Shown here piece by piece: positions 24,136 through 37,920 of a DNA stretch of 64,000 nucleotides (positions are counted from its first letter, which is position 1; every line of letters starts with the position of its first letter). The notes beneath the pieces are model-generated. The model had not been told where the DNA came from. It made no database searches and worked only from the letters and a program-made list of their open reading frames with translations. The DNA comes from Datnioides undecimradiatus (Eukaryota; Chordata; Actinopteri; Lobotiformes; Datnioididae), in the NCBI GenBank assembly GCA_008933995.1, contig WARS01000014.1:8107192-8171191 (forward strand), in the 5' to 3' direction. The translations under genes were made by a program, and so were the position numbers.

Positions 24136-27100
24136 CTGTTTTGATCCCATGCAGTGTAACCTCACTGTCTGATCTTGGAATTGTAATTTTGACCCGTGTC
24201 TCTTTGTGCTGCCTTTGACAGTGTCCACTAGCTGTTGAAATACATTTATGCCTTGCATAGAAGCTTTATTTTAAATCCAGTACCTTCAGAATCAGTTTTA
24301 CTAGACTGCTTAGAAGCTTAAAATTGTGAAGATAGATCGAGGTTCAGGTACTCATCACCTCAACAGGGTTTTAGGAAACACCAGAAAGACACACTACTTT
24401 AGTATCCTGCTGAAGCTAGCTAAATAAGGAAAGTTATATTGTTGCAATATTATTGGTTGAAATTGTTTGGTTCAAGCTTACATAACCATAACGTCATTTT
24501 TGGAAGAAAACGTAAAAGGGTTAAAAATACATTTTTTCATTTAATTTGAAACCAATTTGACTTCTTTTTGCTTTAGCTTGGGTCTCCACCTACTCCTGGC
24601 TTTTTGGTGTTAGCTAGTTGCTTAATTTGTCCTTCTGTTAGGCGTTTGATAGTCATTTTTGAAACATACAGTGGTTTATTTCAGTGAAAACCGCAGCTGC
24701 TGTAGCTGGAAAAAAACACAAATGAGATTGTTAGGAGTGACATAGCAAAGGTGTGGCCCACAAAACCAAAACAATGAGCTAAAGAAGCTGAGTGAAACTA
24801 TTGATAATTTGTTGTGGTTTTGTCACTATCAGAAAAAAACTTTGACACTTGATGTTGTTCATCTATATAAATTGATAGAAATGATTAGTGCACCTTTAAA
24901 TATCAGTGCGCATTGAAATTGGGGACTGTGCTTAAGGATATCAGAATTTGGTGGTTACATAAGATTCAAATGATGTATTGTATTTTCAAGTATTTTGTCT
25001 GTGTAAAATAAGTGACCACACTTCTGTTATTTCAGGTTTCACTGAAACCTCAGGAAGCAATCAATAACTCTAAACTGCTAAACCCATCCTTTCAATGGAG
25101 GACGTTTTAACAGCGAAAGGCAGACTCGCTCCATCTATTAGAATGGGAAATGACTATTTATGTTCTCCTAACAGGCATTAGCTAATCTGATTTATACCCA
25201 CAAGCTTTAGCAACGTCCCACCAATTGGACACATTTCTCTCACCATAGGAACTTTACCTGCTCCAAACCACAAAGTGGGTGGTTGATAGCCGGAACCGAG
25301 CCAGGTAATGTTGGCAAGCTAGCAGAATGTGTTGGTGATTAGCACCTCTCCACCACAGTTTTACTATCAGGCCTGATGCTCATTTTACGGTAGATGAGAA
25401 AACAAGCAACAAAGTATGTGACATGACTCATGCCGTGTAGGATAAAGAGTGTTGTGCATTTTTTAAATGTGAAAAGATGTAAAAAGTAGAAACTGAACAA
25501 TGCATGAAGGGCGTTAAACTATGGAGGTGGGTGTTTCTGCTCTGTGACAGTGAACTTTTATCAACCTGTCACAAGTCACTTGGGGTTTTATGCTGGCAAC
25601 ACAATGGGAAAGATTTCCATGTCATGTTATCTTGGCAACTCCAGACATGGGTACATTTCTGCATTTCTGTCATTATACCAAGATATGGCTGCAAGACAAC
25701 TATAAAAATCAACTTGCTAGCCACAAATAGCAACATAATGCTACCCAACTACTGCAGCAAAGTGTTTTCTTAAATACTCTTTTTATATTGGCAATAATGT
25801 AACACCAAATGAGCAATGCAACATATTAGGTGATGGACATTACAGATGAGTTGGTTGAGTGACGGTTAAAAACACATCTTTGTGCCACTGTATCTGTAAA
25901 ATAGACATTGTATATCCTTGAACAATGACCTTTGCCTGATAGAAGGCATGCATATCATCCATCATCTAGTTGTTATTATTATTGTTCATCCCTAAGTCTG
26001 ATATATCAGTCTTTTCCAGACATAATCACGGCGTGGGTGGAGATGCTCACGGTCCTCAGAGGTTTGAAGCTGGTATTTAAACTGACCACAACAATCTCAT
26101 TCAGCCCACAAAAGGGGCAGATTTACACTGCTCAGGCCAATTACTTAGGCTCTTAAATCTGCCACTATGGATTGAATGGGACGGGAGATACTTACACATC
26201 AAACGCCAAAGTTCCTCTTTTTCAGACCTCGCTGTGAGGTTTAGCTGGCTGACCTCAGATCAGGATTGCTGCCAGTTCCCGCTGCAGTCTGACCTCCACA
26301 ACTCCACATCCTCTTCTGTGACTTTTGTGACAGTCGGATAAAAGTTTCTGACACTACATCCTGATACTGAACAGTAAATAAACCATCAGCATAAAACAGG
26401 TTACATGACCACTGGAGAAGCTGAAAGAACCTTGGCTAAAGACACCTAAGGGTCTAACACATTGAGGTTGTTGAGTAATAATAACAGCTTAAAAGTTCTT
26501 TTTGATTATGTAACATAACTGGAAATGAATGAAACATGATTCAACCAAAATAAGCCTCCCCTCATGTATGACTTAGACAATCCTGTACGGGCTGAGTCCT
26601 CATTATGCATTATGTCCACTCCATCAGATTGCTTCGTGTTGCGTTGGTGTTTACCACCCTAATGTGATGAAGCCATTATGAGAGAGTCTGTGCGGTGGAA
26701 GAGGGGGTTGCGAGGTCCATCAAGAAGTGGAAGCTTGTTATCTCATTATAGTAGACTTTGGTCCCTGTTTACTCTTGAGCCACTTGCAGTTTGAGTACGA
26801 AGAACGCTCGGACCAATTAACACGTCACTGGATTCTGTAGAGCGGCAGCGGAGATAAGTGCTTAAGAATACCAACCCCGCTGTCCCGGAATCATGTTACG
26901 TAACGCCGAGAAGAGCAAACAGTACTCTATTGTGTATCAGTGTCAGTGCCAGAGCGATACAGGATGCAGCACAACAGTCGTTTTTCCAGCATGTTCTGAG
27001 AAAGAAAGTTGCCGATTGCTGCTTTGACAGGTTGGACTGTGCCTACCTGGCTACAGCCAAAGCATACTTCTACTCCTAGTGTACCATAGTGTTTTGGATT

Positions 27101-29035
27101 TGACTCCATCCCTGCAGCTGTTATAAAACCAAACCAAGCTCACACTTTTACATTAGACATATTGCAGGCTTTTGAATCCTCAAAGGTGTGCATGGGTTAG
27201 ACTCCGTTGCAGAGTTCAACTCAAAACCTATCCGCTCAAACTCTGACTCCCATGAGCACTCAGTAGATTGCCACTTTTTCTCTCCTCAGCCTATTTCTTC
27301 GGGTTAGAAAAGAAAAGAAGCTCATTCAAGTGTGGAGAGCTTGAAGGCGAGGGCAGGGATTCGTCTTTAATGTGTTATTCAACTGTCAAACAAGAAAAGC
27401 AGATGAAAGTGGGGGAAAATGGTTCAATTGAATGGTTTGATTCTTTTGCAGCAGCCAAACAAAATCAGCAATAATTATTAATCCGCAGCTCGGAGTAAAC
27501 TAATGGTAGCCATGTGCACTGATTGCAACAGCTCCAAACCCCAGCGGTGGGTTGTTTTTATATAAAACCTGTCGGTCAGTGGATTCCCTTTGCACCATGA
27601 CCATCGTATTGCAACTGTAACATCTCAGAAAGCTTGGCCTCGTTCACAATTATAAAACCACAGACGAGTTGTTCAATTCCTTCAAGATTTATAGAGTCAA
27701 AATCTGTTAAATTAATCTTTTAAAAGGCCAAATCGACGAGAACCTGTTTTGAACAAGCTTAAGGCGAGATGTTATTTTATCTTGATGAGTTAAATGCATG
27801 CTCACAGAGAAGCACTTTGATGTACATTCAGTCATGTGCTCCTGTCCCGTGCAGCTCGTGCCCATCAGATGCACTCAGCCACTTTTAATCCCAGCACCAG
27901 ACAAAGTGTGGCTGCTGCAGTGCAGAGACAGCAGACAGACCTTTTTCAGTGCAGATATTTTGGTATGCCATAGCAGCAGAAGGTGTCACAGATGTCATAG
28001 ATGAGGTGAAGAATTGCTGCATTACATTAGAGTGCCGGTTTCAGTGCTCTGCTATGGCAGACGGACCTGGATGCAGACCTCCACAGAGACATCTGGATAA
28101 GAGGATACGAGCATGCAAGACCCAGCTCCGAAGTTGACAGGAAGTCACGTGACCTCAGCAGTGAAAGTTTGTCCTCACTGTTTTGTTTTTCTGTGAACGA
28201 TTGCATCGCACATATGCATAGTCAACTTGGTCCAGAAAATGGAAAGGCTAGAAGGTCTCAGTGCACAAATGTGATTGCATAACTTGATTCATTGATTTGG
28301 ATGAATCATATTTTATGCAGAACATATGTTTTGGTTTCTCTCTGTTCACCTCCAGCTTTTCTGCCTCAGCTCTTATTTTTAAAGACTTCAACTGTAGCAG
28401 CTGTTAACAAGTTAGCCCGTTAGCCGCACAGCTAGTGATCCTGCTTACTCTGCCAGGACTGTGCTACTGGTGCTTACAGCACTAGAGCTTTGGACTGTCA
28501 TTGCCCAACTGGCCTTAGCTGTAAGCTATAAAGTTGGTTTTCCTACATGAGTTAGTGAGGCCTGGCCTAAAGCTGTGTTTTTGTGCACTTGCAGAGATTT
28601 GCCAATTGTCTGCAGCTAGGTACTCATGCTATTTGGTGCATACTGGATCACTGCAATTGTTTGCAGCCATGCATTGTTTGGAGACCATGTATAATTTTAG
28701 ATGGATGTTACTGAGGTAATAAAATGTCATTATGGTGAAAAGCAAGAAAGCGGAATCGACGGAGCACTGATTTATCCACATCTCTCTGCAGATGATGTAA
28801 CACCTCTTAGTGTAACCACGCTCATTCTAGTTTCCCGTGGTGATCGCCTCCTTCCCTTTTCCCTTTGTAACGGCTGCCAAACACCGCTGTTGCATCTTTG
28901 AAAGCGAGAGGAATCAGACAGGAGTGAAAACAAGTGGCGCAAACACTCTCTGAAAAGCAAATTTTCTGCTCCACGGTGTTTGATCCCTTGAAGAGTTATT
29001 GTTGAGTTACCGTGCAAGGGTCAGACTACTGGTTA
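24136..29035. other. Unique noncoding stretch
   Basis: About 4.9 kb of AT-leaning unique DNA. No open frame exceeds about 90 codons. I recognise no transposon end, RNA gene or microsatellite longer than 20 bases. Confidence 0.55.
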
Positions 29036-29160
29036 TATTGTAAAATATTACAAGTAGCCATTTCTCATCTAATTAACGAGAAGGTAATTAGCATGCGCAT
29101 TACTTTAATATACAAGCAATTAGTGGCTCTGGCTAGGGTGTTATTTATCATGTTTAGCAA
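29036..29160. promoter_or_regulatory. Candidate homeodomain-site cluster
   Basis: Within about 60 bases there are CTAATTAACG, GGTAATTAGC, GCATTACTTTAAT and GCAATTAGTG, four closely spaced ATTA-type homeodomain cores, followed by TGTTATTTATCATG. The block is unique in the window and looks like a developmental noncoding element. Homeodomain proteins commonly bind TAATTA. Function here is inferred. Confidence 0.3.
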
Positions 29161-31520
29161 AGAGAAGGATTAACTCAAGATCTCACAGTTCTCTTTTATG
29201 TCATCTTCTCTCTCGTGTTCACTGCCTCTCACCATGACGCTCTCTGAGTCTCTCTTTTATTCTAGCATCTTCTCTTATGTCCTCATTTTGCCTTTCCTCT
29301 CTCTCTTTCCTCCTCTTTCTCTGCTCTCCTTTTTCCACCTCCTGAGTGGCCGACCTCACCGGCAGACACGGCGTTAATACTCAACAACTACCAGTTAGCA
29401 GTGTCGAGACGGCCTGAATGTTTTTTCCGGCTGGTGTAATGCTCACAGTCAACAGTCAAGGTGTGTTAAATTTGCACATTTTCAGCAAAGTTTCTCTCCT
29501 TTTATTGAAATTGTTGCCACTGTTTATTTCTGGGGGGTTTTTCTGTTATGTCAGGGTCTAACAAAAGTGCTGACCTGTACAGAAATAATCACATTTGCTG
29601 TTGAGGACAGTTGATAACGACTTCAAGCTCAGTTCTTGCTGTTAGTTCAGAAGGCTATGAGCTAAACACACATGGAAAACCGGCTGCTGTGACCATTTTT
29701 GGTCTGCACTACACCTCACCTTTATCAAATGACAGTTACACAGTGACTAACTTTAGTCACACACTCACACACTCACCCCCTTTAAATCTCCTTTTACCCC
29801 ACTGGGTGTATTGTATGTAAAATACAATATGAGATTTGCTCTTAATGGTGAATAAGGGTGTTACTCAGGAGAGAAATTGGTTGTGTGGGTGTCCGACCAA
29901 CCCTTGTATGTTGATACATACAAGGAATCTAATTTTTCATCTCTCTTAATGTTCTTGCACAGAAATAGACAGCCAGTAAAGAACAAGCACAACTACAGCT
30001 CAACAAACAGGGAAAGAACACAAGAAGTGTTCATGCGCGCACTGTACTATGTTTTGCAACTAGTGGCACTAGCAATGCCCCGACACAAAGTATTGCATAC
30101 TGGAAAACACATAGAGCTTTATAAGTGTCATTTTTGGTAGAGGACCAGTGTTCAAAGTTGTGTATGTTTAAACCAGCTTTCAATAGAGAAAAGTCTTAGT
30201 ATATAAAATGAATAAAGTCATATAATAAAATAGAAGTCAAAGTTTAATTTGCACAGGAGCATTTACATTATTATTATTTTATTTTGTTATCAAATCCTCC
30301 AGATCAAGTATCCCGACATAAACACTATTCCCATACATCACAATTATAATAGCCCACGTTTTGCAACTTGGTACTTCTGCATGGATCTTGTAGCAACTGT
30401 GTTAAAATTAAATGATAGCTAAAGCTCCTTAAAAAAAAAAATATCTGGGAGGGCACTTCAGAAGCAGGATGGCATTCCTTCCCATAGCCAAACTGAAAAA
30501 GCTCAAACACCAATTGAATCAATGCACCATTGGCTGGAAGCAGCAGCCATGGTCCAGGCCTGAGGGTTGGACTTGAATGTGGCCTGCAGGGATGGTGGTG
30601 CAGCTGGCTGATAGTGTCTTCACACCTTGCTAGTTTAGAGCAGTTATTTCAAGCCCTGCAGCAATTTCACCTTTGCCCCAAAGTTCCACCACAGCCAGCG
30701 GGCTTCAGGCATCATGGGAATGTCTCCTTTAAACCAGTGAAAGCTGCTCCCCTGTTCCAACGCATTCGCATTGCATCACGAGTGATGGAAGCACACAGGC
30801 TCGACAGTCAGCCAAACTCGCTTTGATGGGTGACGCATTTGTTCATCCTTGTATACTGCCTCGAATACAGTGAGGGACAGAGCTGATATTACTCATTTAC
30901 CACCATAATGACTAAGACCAGGAGCTTGGTGAGAGGGTGGATTCTCATTAGACACACTAGTCAACTGTGCGCCTTTGTTTAAAGTCAGAATGTGAAACAC
31001 TGTGGCTCATACTTTCCTCCTTTGTCTTGATTCTGCTTTGACTACTGAGGAATAGTTAGTGGCTGCCTCTGGGTTGCGTGGACAATGGTGTCTATGGTTC
31101 AAGGGAAATTCTGTGGCTCATAGGTTTTTGTTACATGACAACATTGCCAGCACAGCTCCACCCACTTCAACCAGACCAGAGGTGTAATCAAGGTCCTCTA
31201 TGGGTGTTTGTGGGTGACCAGACAATTATACTCGTAACTAAGTAAGAAACATTTAACCTCTACATTAACTAGTTGATCAGATGTTAGCTTGCTAACATTT
31301 AGACACTAGTGGACATGTGATCTTCAAACGGTACAAAAGCATGTTCCTCAAACACAAGTGTCCTCTAAAGCTGCCAAACGTTCAAGACAACACGATAAAG
31401 TACCCACTAAGGTGACCTTCCAGTGGACCAAACATGATGAAGAGCTTCTAGGGTACTCGGCCTCCACCCAGTACAACTCCTCAAACAACCAGGGTCTGCT
31501 ACACAGAGACCACTTTAAAA
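29161..31520. other. Unique noncoding stretch
   Basis: Begins with a C/T-rich segment (29200-29345), then unique DNA. The 30530-30826 frame of 98 codons has no domain. An A-rich run lies at 30432-30441. No gene is supported. Confidence 0.5.
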
Positions 31521-31665
31521 GGTAAACCTGCTAGACATCAGCATGTTAACATTGTCACTGTGAGCAGTTTGGCATGTTGTTAACATGTCACTCAAAGCAC
31601 CGCTTTGCTAAAGAACAGCATCACAGAGTTGGCAGCGCGGCTGTGGACGACTGTCCTGTCTCCTC
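31521..31665 (+). mobile_element. Fish interspersed repeat fragment (CTCAAAGCACCGC type)
   Basis: The phrase order GCATGTTAACATTGTCACTG, TGAGCAG, CATGTTGTTAACATG, CTCAAAGCACCGCT, then ATCACAGAGTTGGCAGCGCGG follows a repeat I know from many percomorph fish sequences, roughly CATTGTGAGCATGTTAGCATG then CTCAAAGCACCGCTGTGCC then CAGCCTCACAGAGCTGC. It is about 75-85 percent like my memory of that repeat. I cannot name the family or find its ends here. Confidence 0.5.
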
Positions 31666-31849
31666 TGCTGAACTCCATTCCCTCCTTCTGTCTCTCATCA
31701 TCTTCTCCTTGTCTTTATTTCTCATGTCGTTCTTCAACGTTCTTTCCCTACATTTGTCCTGACTTTCTCCTCAGCTCACCCTGGCTCATTATACGAGTGT
31801 GTTGAAAGCATGTAGGAGAACATACCTCTGAGTATGAATAAACCATGAA

Positions 31850-32040
31850 GCATTAGTCCTAGAAGCCTGTCTCTCATTCTCCATCTTTGTTTCTCTCATG
31901 ATCATCCTCCTGTCTCTCCTACTTTGTTCTCTCTCTCTTTTTCTCTTTCTCACATTTTCTTTCCATTTTTTTCCCAGTCCCTCTGTCGCCTTATCTCTCT
32001 CCCCTATCTCCCCTTTACTATCTCTCCCTCCTGACTTCAG
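31850..32040. repeat. Pyrimidine-rich tract
   Basis: Nearly continuous C/T sequence on the plus strand, dense in TCTCTC, ending CTGACTTCAG. It resembles a long polypyrimidine tract before a 3' splice site, but the sequence after the AG hits a stop after about 17 codons and shows no exon signature. Confidence 0.75.
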
Positions 32041-32104
32041 ATGAGTTCATTGCCTCCCCAAGAGGCTCACCACCCACCCACAGTTCTCTCTGATTGAACT
32101 CCAA

Positions 32105-32345
32105 GCCTCAGAACTTCGGCGTTAAGATTCAATTTGTTCTGACCTGAGCGAGGGGCGTGTACGCCATCATTATATCATTATATCAGAGGAATGGGGCAAC
32201 GCCATCACGCCGGAAGAGACGGATCAGATCCTGAACGTAATCACCCAAATGCCCCCCAGCAGAGACCATCAAACAGGATACGGGGTTATGGTAATGGAGT
32301 GGAAGGCTGATTGAGATTTCAGCAAATTAATTAGGCCCCAGGAGA
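32105..32345. promoter_or_regulatory. Candidate conserved noncoding element
   Basis: A unique block containing the tandem words CATTATATCATTATATCAG, GTTATGGTAATGGAGTGG and CAAATTAATTAGGCCCC. It sits between a pyrimidine-rich and a purine-rich region. The call rests on texture and TAATTA cores only. Confidence 0.2.
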
Positions 32346-35300
32346 GGGCTGGGCTAAGGAGGTGCGCTGGATTGCAACCGTGCTGTGAGAGACAGGCGGG
32401 TGGGTTGGAAGTGGAGGGTGAGGATTGGGTCGGTGCATGAACTGAAAAAGCCAGAAACTGAGAGCGCTAAACAGGACCAGCAGAGATGAGGAGGAATGTG
32501 CAGGGTGCAGATGAAGTGAGGAGACAGGAAGGTGGGGCAGGGTGAGGGGTGGATGTGGGTACAGCGTAGAGACTGAGAAGTAGAAAGAGGATGGATCCGT
32601 GTACGCAACAGTGCATTAGACAGAAAGGCACACTGGGCCGGGGGAAGTTTGTGCCTTCAAAGCAAAGGCGGACAGAAAGATGAGGCATAAACATAAAGAA
32701 TTTAAATTTAAAATGACCTTAATTATAAAACACTGCTTTAAAAATAAGTGCCAGCGTGTTTTCTTATCCATGGTCCAAAGCACAGCACTTTCCAGACGAG
32801 GAGAAAGATGTGAAAAGGAGTGTGTCATGGGGATGGAAGTGAAAACAGAGAGAAGAACTAGAAAGAGATGCAGACAGACAGAGTCAGACAAGGGAGCATT
32901 AAGTTCAAACCGCAGAGTGTTTCGGGAAGGGGGTGGGGGGGCAGAGTAGCTTCTGGTCTCTGTGTAAATGTCAAGCTCTCACTTCCCCATAATGACCCCT
33001 GAATCACCAACAAGTCAGTCCAGAGCATGAGGAACAGCCTGCTGACTCCATTATCCGCGGGCGGGTTAGCCTGGGGCGCTGGCACCGGAAAGACTCAGGG
33101 CCCAAAGGTGGTGTAGTCAGAGGATTAAAATCCCATCATAAAGTTGTCCAAGAGAATACAGGATGTGGTTCATCACTTAATCCTCTACATCTCCCATGTC
33201 CCTGCAATGAAAAGCGCGTCCTGTGCATGTCGTTGACGGTATGGTGCAGGTTTGGTAATCGCAACACATCATGATGGTTAGGAAAACATGGAGGTTATGG
33301 TTAATAAAAGGTCATTGTTGGATCCACATGATCCACCATTCCATCCACACCCTCACTGTCCACCTTGTGGCCTGAACTGGCACTGAAAATTAGAATTAGA
33401 CGTTATTGGTTTAACTTAGAAACGGTCAATCAAATGAGTCTATTTACAATACATTACAATAAATCAAGTAATTTATAGTAATTGCTGCTCTTCCATTCAT
33501 AAACATAAATGAGAATAGTAATCTACATTGTCGCTGTCCTCAACAAAAACAGGAAATACACATCCCGAGCTGCTTGTTGGAACGCCTACAACAACACACA
33601 CTGGACGTCTTTGGGATGTCCACCTTTTATGACTGTTGTCAAGGAGGGTTGGTCAAGCTATCACACTGTAAAAAACACCCATGACATGAAATAAACTTTT
33701 CCTTTTTTTCCCTTTTCCCATGACTGCAGTCTATAGATTATATTGAATATGCAGTCTGTCTCCTGGCAACCCAACCGTCAGTGCTTTTTGTCAGTATCGT
33801 CACTTGTTTTCTTGTATTTCTACCAAATGAGGCATGATGGAAATGTTTATGGTTGTGTTGGGCTCAAAAACTCAAACACTTGGTTAGAAAATTCATACTC
33901 TAACTAAATATAACAAAAGGGTCAACATATTCTTAATCTTTCTCAAATCGTACCAAGGTGCTTTGTAGTCAGAACCTAATAAATTTGTACCTTAAAGGTT
34001 GTTAACCCTGGATTCTTTTGCTTCCAGAGTTAAAATGTCAATATTTCCTGGAGTAGAATAACCATTGTATGACTTGAATGCAACCCAGCAATGACATGTC
34101 CTTCAAAACACATTTTTCAAAGTCAATTGTCAGTAAATAAACACAGAAAACTGAGTTGTCCTCACAAATGAGCCAAGTCCACCATTTGGTTTACTGGACT
34201 GAAAAGGTTGTGGGTGATAACAGTTTCCCAGGTCTCTGCTGTATTAATTTGAATGGCACACTGGCTATGGCCTTACAAATCTGCACTGTCATCTTTGGAT
34301 AGGCTCCACAGAGTCTTAAACATACAGACGTTGGAGCACAGACTTCCTGCGGCATTACGAAAATTTAGTGATCCGATCTTTTTTGACTCTAACTTCGAGG
34401 TGTGCCAAAACCAATAAAACCCAGTCCGACATCCTTTATAAGTCTCGTGATGTCATCTTTCACTTGTGCTTTAGATTTCTGTACAATCCCCCTAAACCAT
34501 GCCTGTCCTTGGACTCTCGTCTTTGAATTCTTTCTGTTTCTTTAGAATCAAATAGATTCTAAAAGCAGTTAGACATCAGCCTTAGTGGGTGTAGGAAATG
34601 AATCCAAGCAAACCGGTGATTGAAAACTCTCTAAATCTGTGGCTTTTGGAATACATTACAACTTTTGCCATGTTTTAATAAGTGTTACCTGAATCTTCTT
34701 TAGTGAATTCCTCAATGCACGCAGGGACTCGCCCGATGTTCAAGGGTCTTGACAGAATGCGGCTCCAGCAAATCTGACACGATCAAGTGTTGCTGGAACG
34801 CATCGACTCACAGAGCAGCCATTTACACTATAGCGTTTGCCCTGTTTGGGGATCAGTTTGCTGCCAGCAGGATTCCGTGACCTGTCCCAGAGCAGTTTTT
34901 CTTTTATCGTTCAAACACTGTCGCTACTTTGGGGAAATGTTTCAAGGGTTGGACATGATGGATGTAGACTGCAGCTCCAGAAAATCAAACAGTAGTCATC
35001 AAACAGCATTCGGTATAGTTGGAGAGGTATTTACTCCTTTGCTCTGTGCTGAAAATCTAATTTTTCACTTTTAATAGACTCTCAAGAGTTTTCTTAAAGT
35101 GACACAGAACAAGAAAACTGTCACATTAAACGACTCTTCAAATAACGCAGGCCACACAGCGATAAGTCAAACGATCTCAACGAACAGATTGTTTTCACCT
35201 CCTTCAAAAAAGAATGTTTGTAAAATAAAAATATTTAAAGACACAATTTAATCCTTTGTTAATAGTCATTAGCCTTTGTGTTGACTCTTGGGATTCTTTT

Positions 35301-36925
35301 CAACCTACTGTGATCTGTTTAAAATCTGATTTATCTTTTCTTTCAAGTACAAGTCCCACTTGAGGGAAATATAAAACTTGAGGGCAGTATAAATCAAGTG
35401 CACCTCCAGTAAATCAAATACAGTGCAGTGCAGGACTGTATTTTCCCTGCTCCAGTACTTAACCCTTGCCTGATTGAGGGCCAGCAGCTCAATAATGGTG
35501 ACCAGCTGAGGACAGGTTGGGTTTGGCAGCCGACCGGTGTAAATAAAACAGAATGGGCTCAGTCAGTCAGACGAAACGCAAAGTTTAGCAATAACATGAA
35601 GAGAGAGACGCCTTTTGCTGTTTCATCTCTGAGGTTGCCTGAATCACAGTCAGATAACACACATCAGCTGAATCAAACATTGCACAACTCCCGCCTAAAA
35701 TCCTGCTATATTTGGGGAGCACTGGTTTCTGGAAAGATGTGCAACCCCAGCACGAACTGGGCACCGGGCACCTCTGCAGTTTGATGTAACTGCTGTTAAA
35801 TTTTCCCTCTTCAGCTGCAAAGTGTGCGACAGGAGCGTGTTCGTGCTCAGCCAGGTGCAGGTCGCATTTCCTATTTGTCAAAGCCTAAGGGTGTATTAGA
35901 CTAAGAGGTCCTGATTGGTTTAGTTTGGGGCCTGATAGATTTTTAATTTAGTCAGAGACACTTCCGTCTAATTGACCATTTGCACCAAACGGCTAAACAG
36001 AAAAGGATTTAGCTCTTGCAGAATCGACGCAGCATTCGAGGATTCAACTCACAACAAATAAAGCACATAATGTAGCTGCAGCAGCACATGCCATTGCCAT
36101 TGAAGTCAGGTTATAATGGCCGTGCTGTCCACCTGCATGAATGTGATTGGAAGTCAGCCGACATCCGAACAGCTGGAGAGGGGGCCGCCGATGAAAAGCA
36201 TGAATATCATTTCAGGGACCAGTCACTTGTCTATCATCTTTTAGGCATCGTCCCACAAGGAAGTGGCCCCTGGTTGTCACAGTGACTATGCAGGAGAGGT
36301 GACACAACTGCAACATCAGACCCAGCTCATTATCTGATGTGAACCAAGTGCTGTGGAACCTATGTGGGTATTGATCTCACGCAGTTATCAACCCTGTGGG
36401 ACAAACCCTGAAATCATGTTTTAAAGTTGTTGGTTCAGCAGAAGTAACCCAACTTCTTTTCTCAGAGCCGACTGATCTCCTCAGAGTTCCACGGTAGATT
36501 CGACACAACTGTTTTCACAGCTACAGTAGCATCCTTGTGACAAGACATCTGACCTTCCCGTGGAAAAGTTCTCTTCTTTATCATAACCAATAGTAAAAAC
36601 TAAAGTGTAGGCGTGCACTGCATTAGCTGAGAATCCCCACATAAAAGAAAACGCATGATGCAGAACAAACCCTGCTACTTGTTTTTCCGTCCTCTTTATG
36701 TTCTTGCCCATTGTACGCTGTCGTTTGCCCTACTTCTAGTAAACACAAAAATCCATTATTTTCGGCCATTGATCACTTCATACCTCCTACATAACACAGA
36801 CCCACCGAATGGTATTCAGCGGATGACTCAGTGAGAAACTCTACATGGATGAAGTGGAATATAATGTCTGCCACTGTAGCGGAGCCAGATGGAGCATCAT
36901 TTAACAGCCCCCCCTTTTTTTTTTC
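32346..36925. other. Unique noncoding stretch, purine-rich at its left
   Basis: 32350-32950 is G/A-rich on the plus strand, which keeps minus-strand frames open, but no domain is visible. The remainder is AT-leaning unique DNA with no supported gene, RNA or transposon terminus. Confidence 0.55.
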
Positions 36926-37085
36926 TTTTAATGGTAGAGCATGTTCATAAAGTAATGAAAAATAGGTCTCTTCATCTCCATCACAGATTAAATACTTGTT
37001 TCTGGGAATTTTCTTGAGTGTGGGTTACATATGTTCATGAATATTAATGGACTAAGATCAGAGAAATGGCACATGTGCGTTCTGA
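36926..37085. promoter_or_regulatory. Candidate conserved noncoding element
   Basis: A unique block containing GTTCATAAAGTAATG, CAGATTAAATAC and TATGTTCATGAATATTAATG. The last combines POU-like and homeodomain-like cores. No coding frame runs through it. Confidence 0.22.
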
Positions 37086-37564
37086 TTAAAGGTGGATTTT
37101 CTCCTTTAGATCACAAAGCATTGGCGTGCCTCTCACAGTAGAAATATTCCATACAGACACAGATTACCATAATTAATATATAGCTGTGAGTCAGATGAGA
37201 GTCTCAGCCAATGAAGGATGACTTATTGATGTCTTCCACTGATGATAAGCCAGCTCCAAATACAGAATTCTCTTTTACAGTCCAGGCGTTCAATGCCATG
37301 CAATTATAATAAAAACTGACGATTAATATGACACAAATTTGTATATATCTCTTTTTACACAGTAGCCACAAGCAGGCTACAAAGCAGGGAAAGCATGTAT
37401 ACAATTACTGGTGTCCAGCGCTGACAAGTACCATTGTTGCCATGGTACCCATACACAAGAGCTCCTTTATACCTGGTTGTATTGGTTAAATGAACAAAAC
37501 TAACATTCTGTTTGCACTGTTTAGAAAATCTATGAACTGATCATATACTGCTAATGTAATATAA

Positions 37565-37920
37565 TGTCAACCAACACTGAAAGTATTTAGATTCCGAGAT
37601 AAAAGTACAGAGGTTTTTTGAGCAAAATAGGCTTAAAGTATTGAAAACAAAATTATTTGTTCTGCTGAAACTTTGAACCTGCTGCTCGTCTGCTCTCGCA
37701 ATATTAGATTGTTAGGAGTCAATGTTTAAGCAGCATTTTGCATTCAGGAAACCCATCTGGTTCAGGTGGATCCAGTTTTACAAACTGTATTACAGCTAAA
37801 AAAAAAACAAAACCCTAAAGTGTCAAAGATAAAGCTGAGGCAATGTGAAATAATAAATTGGTTTGGGAAGAAAAAAAAATAAAGTAAAATAAAAAGCAAA
37901 TCCTCAAGTACCTCAGTACT
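37565..37920. repeat. Probable diverged fish interspersed repeat
   Basis: The phrases GAGCAAAATAGGCTTAAAGTATTG and TTTGTTCTGCTG, then CCTCAAGTACCTCAGTACTG near the right end, follow the order of an abundant fish repeat remembered as AGCAAAATGTACTTAAAGTATCAAAAGTAAAAGTACTCATTCTGC with a tail rich in CAAGTACCTCAAA. The copy is strongly decayed and interrupted by A-rich runs (37798-37810, 37869-37880). Family and boundaries are uncertain. Confidence 0.4.

Noticed and set aside
32023-32041. Pyrimidine tract ending CTGACTTCAG followed by ATG
   Set aside because: The frame ends after about 17 codons and there is no donor site with a plausible exon length.
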